Shown piece by piece: positions 1 to 8,067 of a stretch of 41,653 nt of DNA (the first letter of the stretch is position 1; each line of letters starts with the position of its first letter). The stretch lies in contig JAEUPF010000099.1 in the NCBI GenBank assembly GCA_016790425.1, positions 1-41,653 on the forward strand. Reading direction: 5' to 3'. The stretch comes from Rubrivivax sp. GTDB lineage: Bacteria; Pseudomonadota; Gammaproteobacteria; Burkholderiales; Burkholderiaceae_C. A model generated the notes under the pieces. The model was not told the origin of the DNA. It did not search any database and saw only the letters and a program-made list of their open reading frames with translations. The translations under genes were made by a program, and so were the position numbers.

Positions 1-1
1 G

Positions 2-145
2 GTGCGCACCTACCTCATCAGCCGCCATGGCCTGGACGCCGGCCGCGTCGACGCGGTGGGCAAGGGCTCGAGCAACCTCCTGAACAAGACCAACATCGCC
101 GCGCCCGAGAACCGGCGCGTGACGATCGTCTCGCGGGCGCAGTAG
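2..145 (+). CDS. OmpA-family C-terminal domain protein, 3' end only
   Basis: Only the last 47 codons lie in the window, and the 5' part is off the left edge. The reading frame begins V-R-T-Y-L-I-S and runs to a TAG stop. It carries the end of an OmpA-like peptidoglycan-binding domain: a conserved helix (VRTYLISRHGL), a strand with G-K-G, then N-I-A-A-P-E-N-R-R-V-T-I. This ending (N-R-R-V-x-I) is the hallmark of OmpA/MotB C-terminal domains, which bind meso-diaminopimelate in peptidoglycan and tether an outer-membrane or envelope protein to the wall. A clear hairpin terminator follows 42 bp after the stop. Whether the missing N-terminal part is a beta-barrel, a lipoprotein or a MotB-like stator cannot be seen. 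Confidence 0.8.
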   Translation: MRTYLISRHGLDAGRVDAVGKGSSNLLNKTNIAAPENRRVTIVSRAQ

Positions 146-187
146 CCCGCAGCAGCCGCCCGCGAGGGAAGCCTCGGCGCAGGATCG

Positions 188-210
188 GGCGGCCGCAAGG
201 CCGCCTTTTT
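188..210 (+). terminator. Rho-independent terminator after the OmpA-domain gene
   Basis: A perfect 7-bp stem GGCGGCC/GGCCGCC with a GCAA tetraloop is directly followed by TTTTT. This is a textbook intrinsic terminator for the plus-strand gene ending at 145. The minus-strand substrate-binding protein gene ends at 258, so the site sits between convergent genes. It lacks a T tract on the minus side. Confidence 0.9.
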
Positions 211-257
211 CGTTGCGGGCGCCGGTCAGCACCGCCTGCGATCGGCGCCGCGCCTGG

Positions 258-2063
258 TCATCCCGGCGCCGGCCCCACGTCGACCCAGCGGAACCAGTCA
301 CGGTTGAACGGGTGGCGCATCGGCCCGCGCACGTGGGCATGCAGCAGGTCGTTGGTGATCTCGTGCAGGTGCGCGATGTAGGGCACATAGGCGAGCATCA
401 GCTTGTTCGCCGCGCGCATCAGCGCCAGCCGCTCGGGTCCGTCGGGAAGCACCCGCTGGCGCTCGTAGAGGCGGTCGAAAGCCGCCAGCCTGAAGCGGGC
501 GTCGTTGCTCTGTTCGGCATTGGGGCCGTAGGCCAGGCCAAGGAAGAAGTCGCCGTCGGGCGCGGCGGCGCCCCAGGTGAAGCCCCACATCATCAGCTGC
601 CCGGCCAGCGACTTGCGGATCAGCTCGCCGAACGGCGCCACCTCGAAGCGGGTGCGCAGGCCGACGGCGCTCATTCGCTTCAGCCACAGTTCGCTGACGC
701 GGCGTGAACGCTGGTCCTGCGGGAAGGCGATGCGCAGCGCCAGCGGCCGGCCTTCGGGCCCTTCGCGCCAGCCGTCGCGGTTGCGGTCGACGTAGCCGTA
801 CAGGTCGAGCAAGGCCGCAGCGCGCGCGGCGCTCGGGCAGCTCATTTCGCTCACCATCCCGGGGTCGGCGCCGTAGCAGCCCGGCGGGATCAGGCTCTGC
901 GCGGCGACGGCCTGGCCGCTGCGCACGAGCCGCGCCTCGAGCGCGCTGTCGTAGGCGAGCATGATGGCGCGGCGCAGCGCCACTTTCTCGGGCGTGTAGC
1001 CGCCCACCACCGGGTCGTCGAAGTTGAAGAACGTGTGCGTGACGCTGGGCGCCAACTGGCGGTCGTGCTGCACGCCACGATGCGCGAGATACGGCGCCAG
1101 CCGTCCGCCCGGCACCGCCAGCATCGCCAGGTCCACCGGCACCTGCACGGCGTCGTGCTCGCCGTTGAGGAATGCGAGCCAGCGCGGCTGCGACTCCTCG
1201 ATGATGTCGAACTCCAGCCGGTCGACGAGCGGGGCGCGCGCACCGGCCAGCCGCCGCGCGACGGCCGCCGCGGCCGCGTCGCCGTCGGGCGCGTCGCCGG
1301 CGAAGCGCTGCTCGCGAAAGCGCGGATTCCTCACCAGCACGATGCGCGAGGCGCGCCGCCACTGCTGCAGCATGAAGGGCCCGGTTCCCACCGGGTGCGC
1401 CTGCGGGTCGGCGGCGTAGCGCTCGACCACTTCGCGCGCCACGGCACCGGCCAGCGTCGGCGAGGCGAAATCGTGCGCCAGGCGCGGCGCCGGCTCGGCC
1501 AGCCGCACCTCGAAGCGGTAGCGGTCCAGCACCCGCAGGCCCGGCACGTCCTCGTCGTAGGGGAACGGCTTCTTCTGTGCGATGACGCGCCGCCGCAGCT
1601 CGGTGAGGCCGAGGATCTTCGCGTTCTCCCACTGGTACAGCCACTCGCTGCGCAGCGCCGGGTCGAAGAAGCGCTTGATCGTGAAGACGAAGTCCGCCGC
1701 CACCAGCTCGCGCCGCCGCCCGCCGAAGGCCGCGTCGTCGGCGAAGAAGATGCCCGGGCGGATCGTGAAGACGAAGCGGCGGTGGTCGTCGCTGACCTCG
1801 GGCAGCGCCGCGGCCACCAGCGGCACCAGCTTCACCGGCCGCGCCAGCAGGTCCCACGTGAGCGGCGGCTCGAAGATGTGCGCCAGCACGCGAATCGACG
1901 ACTGGTCCGAGACGCGCGGCGGGTCGAAGCCGGTCTCGGCGAAGTTGAAGGCGTAGCGGAAGACCTTCTCGCCCGGTGCGCCGCTGCGCGAGTCCAGCGC
2001 GCGCGGCGACAGCGGCCACGCGCCCGCGGCCCCGGCCCCGGCGAGGACCTGGCGCCGCTTCAC
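258..2063 (-). CDS. Peptide-type ABC transporter substrate-binding protein (SBP_bac_5), paralogue 1
   Basis: 601 residues with a GTG start (MKRRQVLAG). This is a periplasmic solute-binding protein of the DppA/OppA/YejA class, which captures peptides or similar ligands for the importer at 6039-9867. The N-terminus K-R-R-Q-V-L followed by an Ala/Gly stretch resembles a twin-arginine export signal, as in many Burkholderiales members. Family features are E-T-G-F-D-P near residue 44, the H-I-F-E-P-P-L-T-W-D segment, V-G-T-G-P-F-M-L mid-protein, and a C-terminal R-D-W-F-R-W-V-D-V. It is the last of three paralogues on this strand, 64 bp after the stop of the second, so co-transcription is likely. 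The ligand is unknown. No strong ribosome-binding site is seen before the GTG. Confidence 0.88.
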   Translation of the reverse strand: MKRRQVLAGAGAAGAWPLSPRALDSRSGAPGEKVFRYAFNFAETGFDPPRVSDQSSIRVLAHIFEPPLTWDLLARPVKLVPLVAAALPEVSDDHRRFVFTIRPGIFFADDAAFGGRRRELVAADFVFTIKRFFDPALRSEWLYQWENAKILGLTELRRRVIAQKKPFPYDEDVPGLRVLDRYRFEVRLAEPAPRLAHDFASPTLAGAVAREVVERYAADPQAHPVGTGPFMLQQWRRASRIVLVRNPRFREQRFAGDAPDGDAAAAAVARRLAGARAPLVDRLEFDIIEESQPRWLAFLNGEHDAVQVPVDLAMLAVPGGRLAPYLAHRGVQHDRQLAPSVTHTFFNFDDPVVGGYTPEKVALRRAIMLAYDSALEARLVRSGQAVAAQSLIPPGCYGADPGMVSEMSCPSAARAAALLDLYGYVDRNRDGWREGPEGRPLALRIAFPQDQRSRRVSELWLKRMSAVGLRTRFEVAPFGELIRKSLAGQLMMWGFTWGAAAPDGDFFLGLAYGPNAEQSNDARFRLAAFDRLYERQRVLPDGPERLALMRAANKLMLAYVPYIAHLHEITNDLLHAHVRGPMRHPFNRDWFRWVDVGPAPG

Positions 2064-2127
2064 GGCGAACGACGCCGCCGGCGCCGCGGCTGCGGGATCG
2101 GCCGCGCCACGACTTCCTTCATGCCCT

Positions 2128-3978
2128 TCAAGCCGGGCTCGGCCCCGGCGTCACGTCGACGTACTGCCACCAGCCGTTCCAGTAGGCCGGCCGGCGATAG
2201 CCGACGACGCTGGCGTGCATCAGGTCGGCCACCAGACGGTGCACCTGGAACTTGTAGGGCATGTAGGCGATGGCGATCTTGCACGCCTCGGCGAACAGCG
2301 CCTGGCGCTCGGGCCCGTCGGGCAGTACCGTCATGCGCTCGTGGATGGCGTCCATGCGCGGGTGCCTGAAACGCGGGAAGTTCTGGTTGCCGGCCTGCGG
2401 CCCGTAGTAGCGGGTGATCATGCCCTGGCCGTCGCCGCCCGAACCGAGCGACGACAGCGACCAGATCTGCAGCTTGCCGGCGCGGCCGGCCTTCAGGTTC
2501 TCGGGCCAGGTGGCGATCTTGAAGACGACGCGCACGCCGATCGCGTCCATGTCGCGCTTGAGCAGCTGGTTGAACTGGCGGTACACCTGCTCGGGCAGCG
2601 TCGAGATCTCCAGCGTCAGCGGCGTGCCGTCGGGCTTCTCGCGCCAGCCGTCGCCGTCGCGGTCGACGTAGCCGTGCAGGTCGAGCAGCGCCTTGGCGCG
2701 GCTCGGGCTGTACTCGCTCATCTCGCTCTTGAACTTCGGGTCGTAGCCGGTGGTGTGCGGCACGATCGGCCCTTGCGCGGGGATGGCCAGGCCACGGCGC
2801 ATCAGGCGGATCTCGCGCTCGGTGTCGATGGCCAGGCCGAAGGCGCGCCTGAGCGCCACCTTCGCCGGCTCGAGGCCGCCGACGACCGGGTCCTCCATGT
2901 TGAAGTAGTAGAAGGTGACGTCCGACTGCAGCGTGATGGCGCCGCGCACGCCCTTCTTCGCCAGGTGCGGCGCCACCTTGTGGCCGGGAATCGCGATGCT
3001 GGCGAACTCGGGCGGCAGGCGGTCGAGGAAGTCGTGCTCGCCGTTGACGAAGGCGAGCCAGCGCGGCTGCGCCTCCTCGATGATGGCGATCTCGACGCGG
3101 TCCACCAGTGGCAGCCGCTTGCCGCGCAGCCGCGCCGCCAGGGCCTGCCCCTCGGCGTCGTCGGCGGCCGGCCGGCAGTCCCAGGCACGCTCGCGGTAGT
3201 TCGGGTTGCGTTCGAGCACGATGCGCGAGCTGCGCCGCCACTGCGCCAGGCGGAACGGCCCCGTGCCCACCGGGTGCTCGCCGATCTTGTCGCCATAGGC
3301 CTCGGCCACTTCGCGCGCCACGGCGCCGAAGAGGTCGGGCACGGCCATGTTCTCCTTGAAGCGCGGGCGCGGTTCGGCCAGATGGACCTGAAAGGTGTAG
3401 CGGTCGAGCAGCGTCATGCCCGGCAGCGGCCGGTCGTAGTCGAACGGCGCCTTCTTCTCCAGCGCCTCCTTGCGCAGCTCGGCCAGCCCCAGGACCTTGA
3501 AGTTCTCCACGCTCGCCCATAGCGGGCTTTTCAGCACCGGGTCGGCATAGCGCCTGATCGCGTAGAGGAAGTCGGCGGCGACGAGCTCGCGCCTGCCGCC
3601 CTTGAAGGCGGGGTCGTCGGCGAAGTGGATGCCCGGCCGCACCTTGAAGGTCCAGCGCCTGAACTCGTCCTCGGCCAGCGGCTCGCCGTCGGCCACCAGC
3701 GGCACCAGCACCGGCGGCCGCGCCAGGTGGTCGTAGCAGTACCGCGACTCGAAGATGTGCGAGGTGATCGTGCGCGAGGTGTTGTCGTTGATCTGCGCCG
3801 GGTCGAACGATGTCTCGGCCGCCGAGATCGCGTAGCGCAGAACGCGCGGCGCCTCGGCCGCCCCGTTCGCGGCGGCGGCCGCGCTTGCGGGGGCGGGCCG
3901 CTGCGCCGCCGCCAGCGGCGGCAGCGTCGTCGCGGCAGCGCCGAGCGCCAGCCGGGCCAGGGTGTCGCGGCGCTTCAT
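2128..3978 (-). CDS. Peptide-type ABC transporter substrate-binding protein (SBP_bac_5), paralogue 2
   Basis: 616 residues. The ATG at 3978 is chosen because it is preceded by a GAAAGG-like ribosome-binding site and starts a Tat-like signal (M-K-R-R-D-T-L-A-R-L-A-L-G) ending near P-L-A-A-A-Q. The open frame extends far upstream only because of GC bias. The body carries E-T-S-F-D-P, an I-F-E-S-R-Y-C-Y-D segment, P-V-G-T-G-P-F-R-L and the C-terminal A-Y-W-N-G-W-W-Q-Y-V-D-V. It is the middle gene of three tandem paralogues, 44 bp after paralogue 3. All three share the same domain order and length class but have diverged clearly, so they probably differ in ligand preference while sharing one membrane complex. 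Confidence 0.88.
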   Translation of the reverse strand: MKRRDTLARLALGAAATTLPPLAAAQRPAPASAAAAANGAAEAPRVLRYAISAAETSFDPAQINDNTSRTITSHIFESRYCYDHLARPPVLVPLVADGEPLAEDEFRRWTFKVRPGIHFADDPAFKGGRRELVAADFLYAIRRYADPVLKSPLWASVENFKVLGLAELRKEALEKKAPFDYDRPLPGMTLLDRYTFQVHLAEPRPRFKENMAVPDLFGAVAREVAEAYGDKIGEHPVGTGPFRLAQWRRSSRIVLERNPNYRERAWDCRPAADDAEGQALAARLRGKRLPLVDRVEIAIIEEAQPRWLAFVNGEHDFLDRLPPEFASIAIPGHKVAPHLAKKGVRGAITLQSDVTFYYFNMEDPVVGGLEPAKVALRRAFGLAIDTEREIRLMRRGLAIPAQGPIVPHTTGYDPKFKSEMSEYSPSRAKALLDLHGYVDRDGDGWREKPDGTPLTLEISTLPEQVYRQFNQLLKRDMDAIGVRVVFKIATWPENLKAGRAGKLQIWSLSSLGSGGDGQGMITRYYGPQAGNQNFPRFRHPRMDAIHERMTVLPDGPERQALFAEACKIAIAYMPYKFQVHRLVADLMHASVVGYRRPAYWNGWWQYVDVTPGPSPA

Positions 3979-4022
3979 GACGGGCCTTTCGTTCGAGATG
4001 CGGAGCGCTCGCCGCGGCGCGC

Positions 4023-5918
4023 TCAGTCCGGCGCGCCGCCGCCGCGCCGTTGCAGCTCGGCAGCGTCGATGTCCACGTACTTCCAGAACTCGCGCACGTA
4101 GTTGTTGCGCTGGTAGCCCAGCACCCACGGATGCGCGAGGTCGGTGACGAAGCGGTGCACGTGGAACTTGTACGGCATGTACGCCACCATCAGGCGCGCC
4201 GCGTCCTGCATCACCGCCAGCCGCTCGGGCCCGTCGGGCAGCTGCCGCTGCCGCTCGTACAGCGCGTCGAAGGCCGGCAGGTTGAAGCGCGAGTGGTTGG
4301 CGCCGCCCTTGTTCGGCCCGTAGCCCAGCGCGAGGAAGGTGTCGGCGTCGGGCGCGCCGGCGAGCCAGCCGACGCCCCACATCATCAGCTTGCCGGCACG
4401 GCTGGCCTTCAGGTTCTCGGGCCACTTCTGCGCGTCGAACTCGATCTTCAGGCCGATCTCGGTCATGTTCTTCTGCCACTGCTCGATGAGCTGGCGGCTT
4501 TGCTGGTCGGGCTGCGTGGCGTAGCGCAGCACCAGCGGCTGCCCGTCGGGCTGCTCGCGCCAGCCGTCGCCGTTGCGGTCGACGTAGCCGTGCATGTCCA
4601 GCAGCGCCTTGGCGCGGGCGCGGTTGAATTCCGACAGCGTCGACTTGAACGCCGGGTCGTAGCCGTAGGTGGTGGGCGCCATCGGCCCCTGCGCGACGAT
4701 GGCCTGGCCGCGGCGAACGAGGCGGATCTCGCGCTCGACGTCCACGCCCAGGCTGATGGCGCGGCGCAGCGCCACCTTGTGCGGCTCGTAGCCGCCCACC
4801 AGAGGGTGCTCCATGTTGAAGAACGACATCGCCACGTCGGGCCGCGCGGTGCGCGTCATCGTGATGCCCTTCCTGGCCAGGTTCGGCGCCAGGCGGTTGT
4901 TCGGAATCGCCGTGCCGGCGAACTCGAAGGGCAGGTTGTCCAGCAGGTCGTGCTCTTCGTTGAGGAAGGCCAGCCAGCGCGGCTGCGGCTCCTCGATGAT
5001 GGAGATGACGACGCGGTCGAGGAACGGCAGGCGGCGGCCCTGCCACTGCGCCGCCAGCCGCGCCAGCGCGGCGTCGGCGCCGGGCGGCGGCTTCTCGTCG
5101 TAGAACACCTCGCGGTAGTTGGGGTTGCGCTCCAGCACGATGCGCGAACTGCGCTTCCACTCGGCCAGGCGATACGGCCCCGTGCCCACCGGGTGCTCGC
5201 CGACCTTGTCGCCGTAGGCTTGCACCACCTCGCGCGCCACCGCGCCGAGGAACGAGCCGTCGGTGAAGTTGTGCATGAAGCGCGGCGTCGGCACGCCGAG
5301 CCGGATCTGCAGCGTGTAGCGGTCGAGCGCGCGCAGGCCCTCCACCGGCGCGTCGTAGTCGAACGGCACCTTGCCGTCGATGGCCTTCTTGCGCAACTCG
5401 GAAAGGCCCAGGATCTTCGCGTTCTCCAGCAGGTACAGGTTGGGGCTGGACCAGCGCGGGTCGTAGTGGCGCTTGATGCTGTAGACGTAGTCCTCGGCGA
5501 CCAGTTCGCGGCGGACCGGGCGGCCGTCGGCGCCCTTGAACGCCGGGTCGTCGGCGAAGAAGATGCCCGGCTTCAGGCGGATGGTGAAGGTCTTGAAGTC
5601 GTCGCTGACCTCGGGCATCGCCGCCGCCGTGGCCGGCCGCATGCGCGTGGGATCGGCGAGGAATTCCCACTCGTAGGGCGCGTCGAAGATGCCGGCGAGC
5701 ACGGTGCGCGAGTACAGGTCGGACACCCGCGCGGGGTCGAACGTGGTCTCGGCGATCAGGAAGGCATAACGCAGGACTTTGGGGGCCGCTGCACCGCTGC
5801 CGGCGGTCGAGGCGGCCGTGCCGGAAGCCGCCTCGGCCCAGGCCGGCGCGGCCGCACCCAGCAGCAACGCACCCGTTGCGAAGGTGGTGGCGAGCGCTCG
5901 CCGGAAAGTCGTTCTCAT
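4023..5918 (-). CDS. Peptide-type ABC transporter substrate-binding protein (SBP_bac_5), paralogue 3
   Basis: 631 residues. The ATG at 5918 was chosen because it begins a classical signal peptide (M-R-T-T-F-R-R-A, then an Ala/Leu core, cleavage after A-W-A). The 31 codons upstream of it look like intergenic sequence. The mature protein has V-L-R-Y-A-F, E-T-T-F-D-P-A-R-V-S-D, P-V-G-T-G-P-Y-R-L and a C-terminal R-E-F-W-K-Y-V-D-I. It is the promoter-proximal gene of the three-SBP cluster and lies back to back with the permease operon starting at 6039, so both transcripts probably arise in the 120-bp divergent gap. Unlike its two neighbours its export signal has no K-R-R motif and looks Sec-type. 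Confidence 0.9.
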   Translation of the reverse strand: MRTTFRRALATTFATGALLLGAAAPAWAEAASGTAASTAGSGAAAPKVLRYAFLIAETTFDPARVSDLYSRTVLAGIFDAPYEWEFLADPTRMRPATAAAMPEVSDDFKTFTIRLKPGIFFADDPAFKGADGRPVRRELVAEDYVYSIKRHYDPRWSSPNLYLLENAKILGLSELRKKAIDGKVPFDYDAPVEGLRALDRYTLQIRLGVPTPRFMHNFTDGSFLGAVAREVVQAYGDKVGEHPVGTGPYRLAEWKRSSRIVLERNPNYREVFYDEKPPPGADAALARLAAQWQGRRLPFLDRVVISIIEEPQPRWLAFLNEEHDLLDNLPFEFAGTAIPNNRLAPNLARKGITMTRTARPDVAMSFFNMEHPLVGGYEPHKVALRRAISLGVDVEREIRLVRRGQAIVAQGPMAPTTYGYDPAFKSTLSEFNRARAKALLDMHGYVDRNGDGWREQPDGQPLVLRYATQPDQQSRQLIEQWQKNMTEIGLKIEFDAQKWPENLKASRAGKLMMWGVGWLAGAPDADTFLALGYGPNKGGANHSRFNLPAFDALYERQRQLPDGPERLAVMQDAARLMVAYMPYKFHVHRFVTDLAHPWVLGYQRNNYVREFWKYVDIDAAELQRRGGGAPD

Positions 5919-6038
5919 GCAGGCCTCGGTGCCAGGCGAGGCGCAGAGTCTATGGCCAGCCCGCGGCCGCCGACGACGGAAAACCCCCGGCCGGAGCCCG
6001 CAGTGCCGCACCTAAACTCGCGCATCCTTGCCCCGCCG
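5919..6038. promoter_or_regulatory. Divergent promoter region of the SBP cluster and permease operon
   Basis: This 120-bp gap separates two divergent transcription units belonging to one transporter. Promoters for both must lie here or inside the first codons. I see only weak -10-like words: TAAACT near 6013 on plus, and TAGACT on minus around 5947. Neither has a convincing -35 at proper spacing, and there is no clear operator palindrome. Confidence 0.4.
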
Positions 6039-6977
6039 ATGACAGCCTATCTCCTTCGCCGCCTCTGGCAGATGATCCCCACGCTCGCGGGGGTCGTGCT
6101 GCTGGTGTTCTTCCTGTTCAAGACCTTCGGCGGCGATCCGGCGGAAGTGCTCGGCGGCCTCAATGCCAGCCCCGAGCAGATCAAGGCCATCCGGCAGACG
6201 CTCGGGCTGGACGAGCCGGTGTGGTTCCAGCTGTGGGTCTTCGTCAAGCAGATCGTCACCTTCGACTGGGGCAAGAGCTGGGCGACGAACGAGGCGGTGA
6301 GCAACCTCTTCGCCACGCGGCTGCCGGCGACGCTGACGGTGATGGTGCCCATCCTCGTGCTCGACGCGCTGCTGGCGCTGCCGATCGCGATGTGGGTGGC
6401 CTACCGGCGCGGCTCGCTCACCGACCGCGCGATCATGGTCGCCACCACGGTGGCGCTGTCGATCAGCTTCCTCGTCTACGTGATCATCGGCCAGTACCTG
6501 TTCGGCTTCCAGCTCGGCTGGTTCCCGGTGCAAGGCTGGAGCGACAGCACGCTGACGAACCTGCTCGTCTACGTGCCGCTGCCGGTGCTGCTGGCGGTGG
6601 CGGTGGGGGTGGCGCCGCAGACGCGCCTGTACCGCAGCTTCCTGCTCGACGAGCTCGGCCAGGACTACGTGCGCACGGCGCGCGCCAAAGGCATGACCGA
6701 AGGCGTCGTGCTGTTCCGGCACGTGCTGCGCAACGCGCTGATCCCGATCCTCACCAACATCGGGCTGCAGCTGCCGGGCATCTTCGTCGGCAGCTTCCTC
6801 ATCGAAGTGTTCTTCTCGATCCCCGGCCTCGGCCGCGAAGTGCTGCTGGCGGTGAACCGCAGCGACTTCCCGGTCATCCAGGCGGTGACGATCTACCTGG
6901 CGGTGCTGACGATGGTGATCAACCTCGCCACCGACCTGGCGTACAAGCTCGCCGACCCGCGGGTGGTGCTCAAGTGA
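6039..6977 (+). CDS. ABC transporter permease, DppB/OppB/YejB type
   Basis: 312 residues starting M-T-A-Y-L-L-R-R-L-W-Q-M-I-P-T, the typical N-terminal start of DppB-class permeases just before membrane helix 1. About six membrane helices follow. The cytoplasmic coupling loop R-T-A-R-A-K-G-M-T-E, followed by H-V-L-R-N-A-L-I-P-I, is the EAA-type motif that docks to the ATPase. The C-terminal helix ends in D-L-A-Y-K-L-A-D-P-R-V, as in the family. It forms the inner-membrane channel with the permease encoded 16 bp downstream. The ATG at 6039 is preferred because the longer frame upstream runs antisense through the SBP gene. Confidence 0.92.
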   Translation: MTAYLLRRLWQMIPTLAGVVLLVFFLFKTFGGDPAEVLGGLNASPEQIKAIRQTLGLDEPVWFQLWVFVKQIVTFDWGKSWATNEAVSNLFATRLPATLTVMVPILVLDALLALPIAMWVAYRRGSLTDRAIMVATTVALSISFLVYVIIGQYLFGFQLGWFPVQGWSDSTLTNLLVYVPLPVLLAVAVGVAPQTRLYRSFLLDELGQDYVRTARAKGMTEGVVLFRHVLRNALIPILTNIGLQLPGIFVGSFLIEVFFSIPGLGREVLLAVNRSDFPVIQAVTIYLAVLTMVINLATDLAYKLADPRVVLK

Positions 6978-6993
6978 GCGGAGGCAACGGGCG

Positions 6994-8061
6994 ATGAGCG
7001 CCGTCCTCCCCGCCTCGTCGGCGGCCGCCGCCGCGCTGGACGACGCGCAGCAAAAGAGCGAAGGCGTCTGGCACGCCGCCTGGCGCCGCTTCAAGGGTGA
7101 CCGCGTCGGCTACTGGTCGATGGTGATCGTGCTCGCGTTCATCGCGCTCATCGCGCTGGCCGCCGTGGGCCTCGTCGCGGGCCAGTGGCAGGACGAGGTC
7201 GGCGTGCCGAACGCGCCGCCCACGCTGATGGGCCCGGCGCCGCCGCAGGCCACCGGCGCGGTGGAGCAGCCCAAGGGCCCCAACGTCGACCTCTCCGACA
7301 TCGACCCGCTGGCGCCGCGCTACAAGGAGTGGGACGAGCGCGCGCGCCAGTTCCAGACCGCCGAGAAGCCCAAGCGCGAGACGCTGCCTTTCGGCGCCGA
7401 CCGCCTCGGCCGCGACGTCCTGGCCAAGGCCATCAAGGGCACCGAGATCTCGGTGTTCGTCGGCGTCGCCGCGGCGCTGGCGGCCACGGCGCTCGGCACG
7501 CTCATCGGGGCGCTGGGCGGCTTCTTCGGCGGCAAGGTGGGCGACTTCCTCGAGTGGCTCTACAACGTCTTCGAGAGCATCCCCAACATCCTGCTCATCT
7601 TTGCCTTTGCCGCGGTGGTGGGGCGCGGCGTGCAGAGCGTGGTGATCATCCTCGCGCTCACCGGCTGGACCGGCATGTACCGCCAGGTGCGCGCCGAGTT
7701 CATGAAGCACCGCTCGCGCGAGTACGTGCGCGCCGCCGAGGCCATCGGCGCTTCCGCCGGCAGCCGCATGTTCAGGCACATCCTGCCCAATGTCAGCCAC
7801 GTCATCCTCGTGCGCCTGGGCCTGCTGGTGGTGGGCTTCATCAAGGCCGAGGTGATCCTGTCGTACCTGGGCCTGGGCGTGCGCGTCGACCAGGTGAGCT
7901 GGGGCACGATGCTGGCCGAGGCGCAAAGCGAGCTGATCCTCGGCCACTGGTGGCAGCTCGCCACCGCCACGCTGTTCATGGCGGTGTTCGTCACCGCGTT
8001 CTCGCTGATGGCCGACGCCTGGCGCGACGCGCTCGACCCGAAGCTGCGCGGGCTGGAGTAG
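6994..8061 (+). CDS. ABC transporter permease, DppC/OppC/YejE type
   Basis: 355 residues. Helix 1 lies near residues 45-65. The family motif L-P-F-G-A-D-R-L-G-R-D-V-L-A-K follows around residue 130, then five more helices. The EAA loop R-E-Y-V-R-A-A-E-A-I-G-A-S is followed by H-I-L-P-N, and the C-terminus ends D-A-L-D-P-K-L-R-G. Between helix 1 and the G-R-D-V motif lies an insert of about 65 polar residues (periplasmic), longer than in DppC but typical of YejE-like permeases. This favours a Yej-type transporter, in keeping with the fused ATPase downstream. The gene starts 16 bp after its partner and ends 6 bp before the ATPase. Confidence 0.92.
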   Translation: MSAVLPASSAAAAALDDAQQKSEGVWHAAWRRFKGDRVGYWSMVIVLAFIALIALAAVGLVAGQWQDEVGVPNAPPTLMGPAPPQATGAVEQPKGPNVDLSDIDPLAPRYKEWDERARQFQTAEKPKRETLPFGADRLGRDVLAKAIKGTEISVFVGVAAALAATALGTLIGALGGFFGGKVGDFLEWLYNVFESIPNILLIFAFAAVVGRGVQSVVIILALTGWTGMYRQVRAEFMKHRSREYVRAAEAIGASAGSRMFRHILPNVSHVILVRLGLLVVGFIKAEVILSYLGLGVRVDQVSWGTMLAEAQSELILGHWWQLATATLFMAVFVTAFSLMADAWRDALDPKLRGLE

Positions 8062-8067
8062 CGGGCG

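Noticed and set aside
4050-6038. Plus-strand extension of the first permease through paralogue 3
   Set aside because: Homology and membrane topology begin at 6039; upstream translation is an antisense artefact.
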